In this document: one piece after another, positions 8,090 to 15,856 of the stretch
Layout of the letters: every line of letters begins with the position of its first letter
How positions within the stretch are numbered: position 1 is the first letter of the stretch
NCBI GenBank assembly: GCA_030425805.1
Contig: JAUHZC010000001.1
Coordinates: 1-64,000 of the forward strand
From: Alphaproteobacteria bacterium
GTDB taxonomy: Bacteria > Pseudomonadota > Alphaproteobacteria > JAUHZC01
Direction: 5' to 3'
Length of the DNA: 64,000 nt
Program-made: the position numbers and the translations under genes
The notes under the pieces: generated by a model
The model's database searches: none
Told to the model about the DNA's origin: nothing
Seen by the model: only the letters and a program-made list of their open reading frames with translations

Positions 8090-8572
8090 ATGAACCTCAA
8101 AAACGGACTTATTCTAGGGCTAACAACTGTCATTCTTGCAGGTTGTGGTGGTTCCTATAAAAAGAACAGCAAAGACAACATGACTGACGAAAATGCTCAG
8201 TACCGTGGGCCTGTTCCAGGTTCTGCAGAGGACTTTTCTGCAAACCTGAAAGACCGTGTGAATTTTGATTTTGATAAAACATCCCTTTCTGCGGATGCCC
8301 GTGAGCTTTTGGATCGTCAAGCAGAGTGGCTGGCAACATATCCTTCTGTTGATCTTTTGATTGAAGGTCACTGCGATATTCGCGGTACACGCGAGTACAA
8401 CCTTGGTCTTGGTGAGCGTCGTGCAGAGTCTGTACGGAAATACCTCGAATCTAAGGGTGTCGATCGCAAGCGTCTTCACATCGTTTCCTACGGTAAAGAG
8501 CGCCTCATTGCTGAAGGCGACACGGAAGAAGTTCACGCACGTAACCGCGTTGGAATTTCTGTTATTCAATAG
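8090..8572 (+). CDS. pal: Peptidoglycan-associated lipoprotein Pal
   Basis: Outer-membrane lipoprotein that binds peptidoglycan and the TolA/TolB proteins. The lipobox LAGC places the lipidated Cys at residue 19. The OmpA-like domain contains NFDFDKTSL, the GHCDIRGTREYNLGLGERRA peptidoglycan-binding motif and RLHIVSYGKE. 160 residues, normal length. AAAGGTAA precedes the ATG. Followed by a strong terminator, so it closes the tol operon. Confidence 0.97.
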   Translation: MNLKNGLILGLTTVILAGCGGSYKKNSKDNMTDENAQYRGPVPGSAEDFSANLKDRVNFDFDKTSLSADARELLDRQAEWLATYPSVDLLIEGHCDIRGTREYNLGLGERRAESVRKYLESKGVDRKRLHIVSYGKERLIAEGDTEEVHARNRVGISVIQ

Positions 8573-8593
8573 TTTCTCCAAATTTTGTGGAAT

Positions 8594-8620
8594 AAAAAGG
8601 CTCCTTCGGGAGCCTTTTTT
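8594..8620 (+). terminator. Rho-independent terminator of the tol-pal operon
   Basis: AAAAAGGCTCC, TTCG tetraloop, GGAGCCTTTTTT: a perfect stem with a U tract. Confidence 0.95.
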
Positions 8621-8727
8621 GTTGTGCTCCTCAGCGGATTCTGGAGCTTTTCAGCTTTGGAATTTTAAAAAGAATTGCAACGTGATCCCTATAAATTCAG
8701 ATCCAAGTGAGCTTGAAAAAAGCAAAA

Positions 8728-8755
8728 TTGTTATTACTTAACATTTGTTTATAAG
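8728..8755 (+). promoter_or_regulatory. Candidate promoter for the secreted protein at 8769
   Basis: TTGTTA at 8728-8733 and TATAAG at 8750-8755, spacer 16. It places transcription start near 8762, which argues for the ATG at 8769 and against the in-frame TTG at 8745. Confidence 0.5.
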
Positions 8756-8768
8756 TTTCTTGTGGTTA

Positions 8769-10526
8769 ATGTTGTTCCGTTTATTTTCTGCTATCGCCTT
8801 TCTTTTTATAAGTCATCTCTGTCAGTCCTCTAACGCGGGTTTGGGATTACATCAAGACGTTGAGGACGCGTATCAAGCAACAATGAGGTCTTTTCAAGAA
8901 GGCGTGGGGGCTTGGGAGGAAGTGCTTCATGCTTGGGACGCAAAAAATCCTGCGCTGGCTGCTCAAATTTTAGGATATGAACCTACAGAAGATATTGCAG
9001 CCTCAATCAGAGCAGGTGTTAAATCCTATCCAAGAATTCTGCGTCGCTATGAAGGGCAGATGGCAGACTATCTAGCCTTCCAGAGGTTAGCTCCAAGTCA
9101 GAAGGTGATCCAGGCGAGAACAAATTTTGCACTTGCCTTGATGGACTTACTTCTCTTTTCTCAAGGGGAGTTTTTACGGTTAAGCAAGCGTGAAGACTAT
9201 GCGGAAAGCACTTATCCTCAGTTTGAAAGGCACCAAAAAAACATTAGAATCCCGACCTCAGAAAGTAGATTTTTAGAAAAGAAACACCGCTTCTACTTTT
9301 GCTGTATACTGGCTAGGTATTATAGGAGTTTCTTAGCTCCCGATGTTGATAAATGCTCGATTGAGGAGCTGTTGGATGAAGCGGGGAATGCTACCGCAAC
9401 TCTTGAAGCTCATCCTGAAGGAAAAAGGGCTTTATTGAGGATCTCTGTAGAAGAGTTTTTTGGGGCGAACCCAGCATTAGCAGAGTTTTTCACCGGGAGA
9501 ACTGCTTCTCCGCCTCATGCTGATAGCGTTGTTGTTTTGGGGAGAGGAGCAGATGGCCGACAAATACCACAAACAAGATTTTCTTTTACATCCCAGGTCG
9601 CGAGTCTTTACTGGATGGGGGATGAGATCTTCAGAACAAGACATCCAGGGGATTCAAGATTTTCTCTTGCATGGATTGTAACCCTTTCTGGTTTAGCTCA
9701 TAGATCTGGCAAAGGTGCAAAATCGTTGATGCGGGATGAAGAGCTTAAAGAGTTTCTTTTGAAGACTCCTCCTTCAGCTGCAGAAGCAGCTCGAGCTTGG
9801 GCTTTTTTGGATGGAGAAGCAGATTCTCCAACACTCCCACCAGCTCCGCGTAAAACAGATAGCGCTGGAAAAGGAAGAGCTTCCAAGGGTAAGGGAAAGA
9901 ATAAAAATAGAGCTAGGCATCGGGGGGCTAGGGGACACAATCCTGCACCCAAAACTAGTCCTATTGCTAGAGAAGATGGGGTAAAGAGAGGGGGGCGCAC
10001 CCTTCCTCCTGATGCGGCGGCCCGGGAAGCAGAGCTTGCTGATCTAGAGGCGAAGCGCCTTCGTGAAGAAGCTATGTGGAGAAGAATCCATGAGATGAAT
10101 ACAGAGCTTTCTGCGTTACGTGCTAGAGAAAGGGCTGCAGCTGGTGGCGGTGGTGGAGCTGGAGGCGGCAGTGCCGCTCCAGCTGAAGAGGAAGAAAGCG
10201 TTGGGCCTCCAACAGCGGCTGCAGATTCACGTGTCCCAGTCAGCCGCTTTGGAACAAGGACAGCATTGCGACGTTTTGCTGATTTAATTTTCATGAGAGA
10301 GCGAGTTTTGATTACGGGAGATGCCATTCTCTCAGGTCTTCGTGCGCTTGCAAATAATGTAGATAGTGTGACCTTGTTTGAAGACGCTGAGGGATCCCGT
10401 GTCAAGATTTCCAGCCCTGCCTTTCCTCATCCCTATACCTTCCATATTCATGGTGGAACTATTGCTGTGGATGCTAAAAGCACCTATCGAGAGTTGTTAG
10501 AGGCTGTTTTAGTCTATGACGTGTAG
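8769..10526 (+). CDS. Large secreted protein with basic and Gly-rich linkers
   Basis: 585 residues from the ATG at 8769, which gives a clean signal peptide (MLFRLFSAIAFLFISHLCQS). A helical N-terminal two-thirds with no known domain is followed by a Lys/Arg-rich linker (KGRASKGKGKNKNRARHRG), a coiled-coil-like Glu/Arg/Ala segment, a poly-Gly spacer and a compact C-terminal domain of about 80 residues. The end of that domain (YTFHIHGGTIAVDAKSTYRE followed by LLEAV) is loosely reminiscent of the HicA/dsRBD-like fold, but this is weak. No function can be assigned. Its setting, alone behind its own promoter with a signal peptide, matches the other secreted proteins of the window. Confidence 0.7.
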   Translation: MLFRLFSAIAFLFISHLCQSSNAGLGLHQDVEDAYQATMRSFQEGVGAWEEVLHAWDAKNPALAAQILGYEPTEDIAASIRAGVKSYPRILRRYEGQMADYLAFQRLAPSQKVIQARTNFALALMDLLLFSQGEFLRLSKREDYAESTYPQFERHQKNIRIPTSESRFLEKKHRFYFCCILARYYRSFLAPDVDKCSIEELLDEAGNATATLEAHPEGKRALLRISVEEFFGANPALAEFFTGRTASPPHADSVVVLGRGADGRQIPQTRFSFTSQVASLYWMGDEIFRTRHPGDSRFSLAWIVTLSGLAHRSGKGAKSLMRDEELKEFLLKTPPSAAEAARAWAFLDGEADSPTLPPAPRKTDSAGKGRASKGKGKNKNRARHRGARGHNPAPKTSPIAREDGVKRGGRTLPPDAAAREAELADLEAKRLREEAMWRRIHEMNTELSALRARERAAAGGGGGAGGGSAAPAEEEESVGPPTAAADSRVPVSRFGTRTALRRFADLIFMRERVLITGDAILSGLRALANNVDSVTLFEDAEGSRVKISSPAFPHPYTFHIHGGTIAVDAKSTYRELLEAVLVYDV

Positions 10527-10648
10527 TGGGTTTAGGCTGTATTCAGTGCTTGTAACTTCTGCAGTAATGCCAAAGAAGCTCATTACAGGCCTTAGGATGA
10601 ATTCTAAACATCCAATAACTCCCAATCTCCCTCTCAGCGTCTTTTTCC

Positions 10649-10677
10649 TTGATTTTGGGTGATAAATCCTCTACATA
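10649..10677 (+). promoter_or_regulatory. Candidate promoter of the ffh leader
   Basis: TTGATT at 10649-10654 and TACATA at 10672-10677 with a 17-base spacer. It would produce a leader of about 85 bases that contains the hairpin at 10724. Confidence 0.35.
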
Positions 10678-10723
10678 CTGATTAGGAGAGGCCTTAGCTT
10701 TATAGGGTCTCTTAAAATTTTAA

Positions 10724-10757
10724 GTCAGTCGGCGAGTTTCGCTCACTGACCTTTTTT
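10724..10757 (+). terminator. Terminator or attenuator hairpin before ffh
   Basis: GTCAGT and ACTGAC form the outer stem, with GCGA/TCGC inside it, followed by a run of six T. It sits only 12 bases before the ffh start codon. It could end transcription from the upstream secreted-protein gene or attenuate the ffh operon. Confidence 0.6.
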
Positions 10758-10769
10758 GTTAGGTATTGT

Positions 10770-12128
10770 ATGTTTGAAAACCTTTCCCAGCGGCTTACAA
10801 AGATCTTTGACGGTCTGCGCCACCGGGGCTCTTTGAGTGAAGATGATGTTCGCACCGCCATGCGTGAAGTGCGCGTTGCACTGCTAGAAGCAGACGTTGC
10901 TCTTCCTGTGGTGAAGGACATTATCAAAGATATTACTACTGAGGCCATCGGGAAAGAAGTGCTGGAAAGTATTACGCCTGGCCAGCAAGTTATCAAAATT
11001 GTTCATGACCATCTGGTTAAGCTTCTTGGGGGTGAGGCTCAGGCTCTCACCCTTCAGGCAACGCCTCCGGTTGTGATTTATATGGTTGGGCTTCAGGGTG
11101 CGGGTAAAACCACAACCGCAGCGAAGCTTGCTCTCTACCTTAAAGAGAAGCAAGGGAAGTCTGTTTATATGGCTTCCACAGACATCTATCGTCCCGCAGC
11201 CCGGGAGCAGTTGGCTCAGTGGGGAACACAAATTGATGTGCCCACTTTGCCGATTGAAGCCGCTAGCAAGCCTCTTGATATTGTGAAGGCTGGGTATAAA
11301 GAAGCCAAGCTCTCAGGCGCAGACGTTTATATCGTGGACACAGCAGGACGCCTCCACATCGATCAGGACATGATGGATGAGGTAAAATCCCTAGAGAAAG
11401 CTGTTCCAGGAACAGAAATTTTGCTTACGGCTGATGCTCTGACAGGTCAAGATGCGGTGAACGTGGCAACACACTTCCAAGAACACTTGAAGCTCACGGG
11501 GATTATCCTGACACGGATGGATGGTGATTCTCGCGGAGGTGCGGCACTATCTATGGCCTCTGTCACAGGTTGCCCTGTCAAATTCTCTGGAACAGGTGAA
11601 ACTGTTGATGGATTTGAGGTTTTCCATCCAGATCGGGTTGCGAACCGAATCTTGGGCATGGGTGACGTTGTTACCTTGGTGGAAAAAGCTGCGGCATCGA
11701 TTGACGAAGAAGAAGCCAAGAAAATGGCTCAGCAGATGCAGTCAGGCACCTTCACGCTGGATATGATGAAGGCTCAGCTGGAAAAGATGAGCAGCATGGG
11801 TGGATTGGGGTCTATGATGAACCTCATTCCAGGATTGGGAAAGATGCAGGATCAGCTTTCCCAGGCTGGTGTGGATGACAAAATGGTTGCCAAGCAAATT
11901 GCAATCATTTGCTCCATGACAAAGAAAGAAAAAGTTTATCCCAAAGTTCTGAATGGTTCTCGCAAAAAGCGGATTGCAGCCGGGTCGGGTACTTCTGTTA
12001 TGGAAGTGAATCGCTTGCTCAAGCAATTCCGTGACATGGAGACTATGATGAAGCGGATGAAGAAAATGGGTAAAAAGGGCATGATGATGCAACATCTCAA
12101 AGACCTTTTTATGCCAGGTCCAAAGTAA
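10770..12128 (+). CDS. ffh: Signal recognition particle protein Ffh (SRP54)
   Basis: GTPase that binds signal sequences together with 4.5S RNA and delivers ribosomes to FtsY. N domain at residues 1-85, G domain with P-loop GLQGAGKTT at 107-115, DTAGR near 190 and TRMDGDSRGG, then the Met-rich M domain with MMKRMKKMGKKGMMM at the C-terminus. 452 residues, normal. It heads the translation operon ffh-rpsP-rimM-trmD-rplS, the usual order in proteobacteria. The 4.5S RNA gene is not next to it. Confidence 0.97.
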   Translation: MFENLSQRLTKIFDGLRHRGSLSEDDVRTAMREVRVALLEADVALPVVKDIIKDITTEAIGKEVLESITPGQQVIKIVHDHLVKLLGGEAQALTLQATPPVVIYMVGLQGAGKTTTAAKLALYLKEKQGKSVYMASTDIYRPAAREQLAQWGTQIDVPTLPIEAASKPLDIVKAGYKEAKLSGADVYIVDTAGRLHIDQDMMDEVKSLEKAVPGTEILLTADALTGQDAVNVATHFQEHLKLTGIILTRMDGDSRGGAALSMASVTGCPVKFSGTGETVDGFEVFHPDRVANRILGMGDVVTLVEKAAASIDEEEAKKMAQQMQSGTFTLDMMKAQLEKMSSMGGLGSMMNLIPGLGKMQDQLSQAGVDDKMVAKQIAIICSMTKKEKVYPKVLNGSRKKRIAAGSGTSVMEVNRLLKQFRDMETMMKRMKKMGKKGMMMQHLKDLFMPGPK

Positions 12129-12155
12129 ATCGACGAAGGAAGAAGGAGAAATCAC

Positions 12156-12692
12156 ATGTTAAAAATTCGTCTTGCACGCCGGGGTTCAAAGAAGCGCCCT
12201 TTCTATAGCATTGTTGTTGCGGACATTCGTGCGCCACGCGATGGTCGTTTCATTGAGAAGCTCGGGACATACAACCCAATGCTCGCCAAAGATCATGCTG
12301 ATCGTATTGTGATGAGCGAAGATCGTATTAAGCACTGGCTTTCCCAGGGCGCACAACCGACTGACCGCGTTGCCCGTTTCCTTGGCCAGGCAAATATCAT
12401 TAAGATGCCTGAAATTCGGGAAACCCCAAACAAATCCAAGCCAAAAACAAAGGCTCAGGAACGTGCACAGGAAAAGGCAGATAAGTTAGCTGCTGCAGAA
12501 GAAGCACGCAAGGAAGCTGAGGCAGAGGCAAAGGCTGCTGCAGAAGCTCCTAAAGAAGAAGCTGCACCTGCAGAAGAAGCAGCTCCAGCTGAAGAGTCTG
12601 CACCTGAAGCTCCTGCCGAGGAAGCTGCTCCAGCTGCTGAGGAAACTCCTGCAGAAGAAGCTTCTTCTGAAGCAGAGCCAAAGGCTGAATAA
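12156..12692 (+). CDS. rpsP: 30S ribosomal protein S16 with a long Ala/Glu/Pro tail
   Basis: Residues 1-85 are canonical S16 ([20 protein letters not shown] onward). The remaining roughly 93 residues are a low-complexity acidic tail of [12 protein letters not shown] repeats preceded by a Lys-rich segment. Alphaproteobacterial S16 is often extended, but this tail more than doubles the protein. AGAAGGAGA precedes the ATG. Confidence 0.96.
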   Translation: MLKIRLARRGSKKRPFYSIVVADIRAPRDGRFIEKLGTYNPMLAKDHADRIVMSEDRIKHWLSQGAQPTDRVARFLGQANIIKMPEIRETPNKSKPKTKAQERAQEKADKLAAAEEARKEAEAEAKAAAEAPKEEAAPAEEAAPAEESAPEAPAEEAAPAAEETPAEEASSEAEPKAE

Positions 12693-12702
12693 GTCTATTG
12701 TT

Positions 12703-12810
12703 ATTGCGCGGAGCTTTGCCTCGCGGTGGTCCCTCATGGACTGCCTCGTCGCTCGCTCCTCGCAGTAATAATAAAAGTCATTGCGAGAAGCGCAGAGACG
12801 AAGCAATCCA
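12703..12810. repeat. Dispersed palindromic repeat inside the ribosomal operon
   Basis: TGGACTGCCTCGTCGCTCGC (from 12737) pairs with GCGCAGAGACGAAGCAATCC (to 12809), forming a stem of more than 25 imperfect pairs. Related sequence lies to its left from 12703. It lies between rpsP and rimM and, if transcribed, would fold into a large hairpin within the operon mRNA. Confidence 0.75.
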
Positions 12811-12844
12811 CTTCACACCTCGTTGTAGAAAAAACCTGAATACC

Positions 12845-13366
12845 ATGCCAGATCTCATCTACCTTGGTAAAATTACAGCAGCCCAGGGCATTCAGGGGGA
12901 AGTCCGTGTTCATAGTTACACAGATCCCATTGAAGCTTTGGTCACTTATCCTCTGTTCACAGAGGCTGGGGACCCTACGCCGGCTTTGACGCTGATTCGG
13001 ACCAAGGGGGAGAGCATCCTCATTTGTAAGGTTGAGGGCATTACGGATCGCAATGGAGCTGAAAAGCTCAAAAATCTCAAGCTCTATACCCATCGAGAGA
13101 ACTTTGATGATCTTGATGCAGAAGATGATTACTATGTTCAAGATCTCGTAGGGCTTACGGTAAAAGATGAAACAGGAAAACCCCTTGGAAAAATTACCCA
13201 TGTGCACAATTTTGGGGCGGGGGATTTCTTTGATATTCAGCTACTCGATCAAAGCCTTGCCACACTTCCATTTTCCTCAGATGCTGTGCTCAGCGTTGAT
13301 CTTGAAATGCAAGAAATCACAATTGACCCTGAGATGCTTTTGATGATGGAGAAGGGGGAAGATTAA
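12845..13366 (+). CDS. rimM: Ribosome maturation factor RimM
   Basis: Assists 30S maturation, binding S19. 173 residues from ATG 12845, giving the family start IYLGKITAAQGIQGEVRVHS. The PRC-barrel half contains YYVQDLVGLTV and FGAGDFFDIQL. The open frame extends upstream to 12698 only through the palindromic repeat, so the longer version is rejected. Stop and trmD start overlap by one base. Confidence 0.95.
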   Translation: MPDLIYLGKITAAQGIQGEVRVHSYTDPIEALVTYPLFTEAGDPTPALTLIRTKGESILICKVEGITDRNGAEKLKNLKLYTHRENFDDLDAEDDYYVQDLVGLTVKDETGKPLGKITHVHNFGAGDFFDIQLLDQSLATLPFSSDAVLSVDLEMQEITIDPEMLLMMEKGED

Positions 13367-14079
13367 TGAAAGTTGAGATTCTCACCCTTCATCCTGAAAT
13401 TTATCCAGGTCCTCTCGGCATTTCCGTCCTGGGACGGGGCCTTGAGCAGGGGTTATGGTCTCTGAATGTGACAAATATTCGGGATTATGCCACGGATAAA
13501 TACGGCACTGTTGATGGGATTCCTTATGGGGGTGGTGCTGGGATGATCTTGCGTCCAGATGTGATGGATCTGGCGCTAGAAGGTGTTTTTGGTCCGCGTG
13601 ATCAGGCTGTTGGACAAAAAAAAATCCTTTATTTAAGTCCACGGGGAAAACCTTTTTCACAACAAGATGCAGAAAAGCTTGCAAAAGAAAGTGAAATTGG
13701 GTTAATTTGTGGCAGGTTTGAAGGCTTGGACCAACGCGTCATTGATTATTGGCAACTTGAAGAAGTCAGTATTGGTGATTATGTCTTGGCTGGCGGAGAT
13801 GTGGCAGCGATGTCTGTTGTTGAATCTACGGTCCGCTTGTTGCCAGGTGTGTTAGGTTCAGAAACGTCTTTGACCGATGAGAGTTTCCAAGGGTCGCTCT
13901 TAGAGTATCCGCTCTATACGCGCCCCGCCACATGGAAGGACAAGTCTGTTCCGGAAGTTCTCCAAACTGGGCATCATCAAAAAATTGATGCTTGGCGGAG
14001 AAATCAGTCTGAGCAGATTACCCGGGAACGGCGTCTGGACTTGTGGGAAAAATATGTAAAGCAAGGTCATGAAGACTGA
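13366..14079 (+). CDS. trmD: tRNA (guanine-N1)-methyltransferase TrmD
   Basis: SPOUT-class methyltransferase making m1G37 in tRNA, which prevents frameshifting. The trefoil-knot SAM-binding loops are visible: YLSPRGKPF, LICGRFEGLDQRVID and SIGDYVLAGGDVAAM. 237 residues, normal length. Translationally coupled to rimM. Confidence 0.97.
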   Translation: MKVEILTLHPEIYPGPLGISVLGRGLEQGLWSLNVTNIRDYATDKYGTVDGIPYGGGAGMILRPDVMDLALEGVFGPRDQAVGQKKILYLSPRGKPFSQQDAEKLAKESEIGLICGRFEGLDQRVIDYWQLEEVSIGDYVLAGGDVAAMSVVESTVRLLPGVLGSETSLTDESFQGSLLEYPLYTRPATWKDKSVPEVLQTGHHQKIDAWRRNQSEQITRERRLDLWEKYVKQGHED

Positions 14080-14106
14080 GCTTAAAGTTATTGAAGGTGA
14101 GTTAAA

Positions 14107-14559
14107 ATGAACGTCATTCAAAAGTTTGAAGAAGCCCAGTTGGCCAAGCTAACAGAAGGTAAAGAAATTCCTGAGTTTGGAGCTGGAGATACACTACGTG
14201 TTCTTGTCCGGGTCCGCGAAGGAGATCGTGTTCGGAAGCAGGCTTATGAAGGCGTATGCATTGCCCGTAAGAATCGTGGCATCAACTCTTCTTTCACTGT
14301 TCGGAAGATTTCCTACGGTGAGGGTGTTGAGCGTGTGTTCCCTCTTTACTCTCCAAATATTGATATTGAGCTTGTTCGTCGCGGTGTTGTCCGTCGTGCG
14401 AAGCTTTATTATCTCCGTGATCGCCGTGGTAAGAGTGCCCGGATTGCTGAGCGTCGTATGGATGAAAAACCAGCAAAGTCTGCTCCTGCTAAAAAGGCAG
14501 AGGCTCCAGCTCCAAAGGCTGAAGCTGCTCCTGCTGCTGACGCCCCAAAATCTGAATAG
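14107..14559 (+). CDS. rplS: 50S ribosomal protein L19
   Basis: Core residues 1-118 match L19 ([40 protein letters not shown]). A 30-residue Ala/Pro/Lys tail follows, echoing the tail on S16 in the same operon. TGAGTTAA lies upstream of the ATG. Confidence 0.96.
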   Translation: MNVIQKFEEAQLAKLTEGKEIPEFGAGDTLRVLVRVREGDRVRKQAYEGVCIARKNRGINSSFTVRKISYGEGVERVFPLYSPNIDIELVRRGVVRRAKLYYLRDRRGKSARIAERRMDEKPAKSAPAKKAEAPAPKAEAAPAADAPKSE

Positions 14560-14711
14560 AACAGTCTCTCCTAAGCCATTTCGGGCTTGATCCGGGATCC
14601 CTTCCTGGTGGATCGCCACGCCCTTTCAGGGCTCGCGATGACTGTAAAGAAGAAAGCCCAGCATCCTCTATCGAAACCCCGGACTTGATCCGGGGTCCAA
14701 GAGAAACTCTG

Positions 14712-14740
14712 AACAAGAGCATTAGCTCTTGTTTCTTCCT
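14712..14740 (+). terminator. Terminator-like hairpin after rplS
   Basis: AACAAGAGC, ATTA loop, GCTCTTGTT followed by T-rich sequence. It forms part of the composite repeat and could terminate the ffh-rplS operon. Confidence 0.6.
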
Positions 14741-14774
14741 TTTAAATAAAAACAAGCCCCCTGCTTTCGCAGGG
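14740..14774 (-). terminator. Terminator for the amidotransferase gene
   Basis: On the minus strand CCCTGC, GAAA loop, GCAGGG is followed by GGCTTGTTTTTATTT. It lies 110 bases beyond the stop codon of the minus-strand gene at 14885. Confidence 0.6.
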
Positions 14775-14884
14775 AAGAAAATAATCCTGGATTCCAGCCT
14801 CCGCTGGAATTTCGATTCTTTGCATCCTGATCTACGATTGCGAGGCGCTTTGCGACGATGCAGCAATCTACAGTGATTTAAATA

Positions 14885-15754
14885 TCAAGATTTAAGTGCT
14901 TTTACGAAATGCTCAAAAATGGGCAAAGCTACTTTTCCAACATTTTGCTCGAAGTGATATTGCGTCGCAAAAAAGAAGGGATGGTCAGCTTTGAGCTCAA
15001 TGGCTTCAACAATTCCATCTGGAGCCCAGGCCACAGCCTTAAGCTTGGGGGAGAGGTGCTCTTCAAAACATCCTTGGTGATGAAGGCTGAGGTCACTTTG
15101 ATTGGAGAGGTCACAGTTCGGCAGAGCCTCTCGATAAACCTTGGCAAGGAGAGAGCCCTCTACAATTGAAAACCCATGGGTTGGGGGGTAGATATTCTCT
15201 GGCTTTCCCGTTTTAAGATGAGATTCAAACATAACCTCAAAATTTTGTTTTTGAGCCCGTGTTGGTTTCAGTACAGGGTTTGAAGTATGGTGAATCCCGC
15301 CATTTTTAACCCGAGGGTCATCTTTGATGTGTTGGCAGAGCATTCCTCCAAGAACGACATTCAGTACCTGAAATCCCCCACAAATTCCAATCAGAGGTTT
15401 TGGGGTTTCGAGGGCGTGATGTGCCATCACTTTTTCTGTTTCAAAGCGGACAAAGGCAGGATCTTTTGGGAGACGCTTGCGTGTTTCAGGATGAATCTTA
15501 CTTTCCCCATAAGCTCTTGGGGGGACATCAAAGGTGTTTCCTGGGATCACAACACCGTGGCAAGTTTCCAGCAACTCTTCGACAGCATAAAGATGGGCTT
15601 TAAGCCGCTCGGGTTTGTGCTTAAGGGGGCGTTTGCGAGTGGTTCCACAAAGGCGTGTGGGGATAAGAACAGGCTCAGCCCCAGCAAGTTTAATGAGCTG
15701 AATAATGAGGCGACACCGATGGGTCATTTTATCATCTGTAATCGCAATGCGCAT
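14885..15754 (-). CDS. Gamma-glutamyl hydrolase-type class I glutamine amidotransferase (peptidase C26)
   Basis: Family members such as PuuD cleave gamma-glutamyl bonds using a Cys-His-Glu triad. Visible here: nucleophile C125 in LIGICGGFQVLN, the SLHHQGC motif, and H267/E269 in QYHFEQN (QWHPE in most homologues). 289 residues, slightly longer than PuuD because of a Lys/Arg-rich insert near residues 40-55. The substrate cannot be read from sequence. It is divergent from rimK, sharing a 102-base promoter region. Its promoter has an extended -10 box. Confidence 0.85.
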   Translation of the reverse strand: MRIAITDDKMTHRCRLIIQLIKLAGAEPVLIPTRLCGTTRKRPLKHKPERLKAHLYAVEELLETCHGVVIPGNTFDVPPRAYGESKIHPETRKRLPKDPAFVRFETEKVMAHHALETPKPLIGICGGFQVLNVVLGGMLCQHIKDDPRVKNGGIHHTSNPVLKPTRAQKQNFEVMFESHLKTGKPENIYPPTHGFSIVEGSLLAKVYREALPNCDLSNQSDLSLHHQGCFEEHLSPKLKAVAWAPDGIVEAIELKADHPFFFATQYHFEQNVGKVALPIFEHFVKALKS

Positions 15755-15783
15755 AAGCTAGAAGTGTCCTTAAATCTTTCATA

Positions 15784-15792
15784 ATTATAGCA
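15784..15792 (-). promoter_or_regulatory. Extended -10 promoter of the amidotransferase gene
   Basis: Minus-strand TGCTATAAT is a perfect extended -10 box about 30 bases before the ATG. No good -35 box is seen, as expected for extended -10 promoters. Confidence 0.55.
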
Positions 15793-15803
15793 TAAAAAAA
15801 CTC

Positions 15804-15832
15804 TTTCGAATTTGAGAAACTTCTCTTATAAG
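15804..15832 (+). promoter_or_regulatory. Candidate promoter of rimK
   Basis: TTTCGA at 15804-15809 and TATAAG at 15827-15832, spacer 17. The -10 lies inside a small palindrome, TTCTCTTATAAGAA. Confidence 0.4.
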
Positions 15833-15856
15833 AAATAACCTAACTTTGAGATTCAC

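Larger units (their letters stand above)
14580..14872. repeat. Composite dispersed repeat block
   Basis: A mosaic of palindromes: TGATCCGGGATCC, the TGGATCGCCACG...CTCGCGATGAC element (14609-14641), CCCCGGACTTGATCCGGGG, an AACAAGAGC/GCTCTTGTT hairpin, CCCTGC/GCAGGG, and ATTCCAGCC/GCTGGAAT. The same series appears inverted at 38889-39112 and in shorter form at 18562-18740. No gene is visible in the 325-base gap it fills. Confidence 0.85.

Noticed and set aside
9698..10405. Long minus-strand open frame opposite the 8769 gene
   Set aside because: Ala/Ser/Pro-rich shadow of the Gly/Ala/Arg-coding region; no ribosome-binding site or domain.
10527..10769. 4.5S SRP RNA gene next to ffh
   Set aside because: The conserved GGAAGCAGCC core of SRP RNA is not present.
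12698..12844. Longer N-terminus for RimM
   Set aside because: The extension reads through the dispersed palindromic repeat and is not RimM-like.
15287..15784. Plus-strand open frame opposite the amidotransferase
   Set aside because: Complement of a clear enzyme with catalytic residues.
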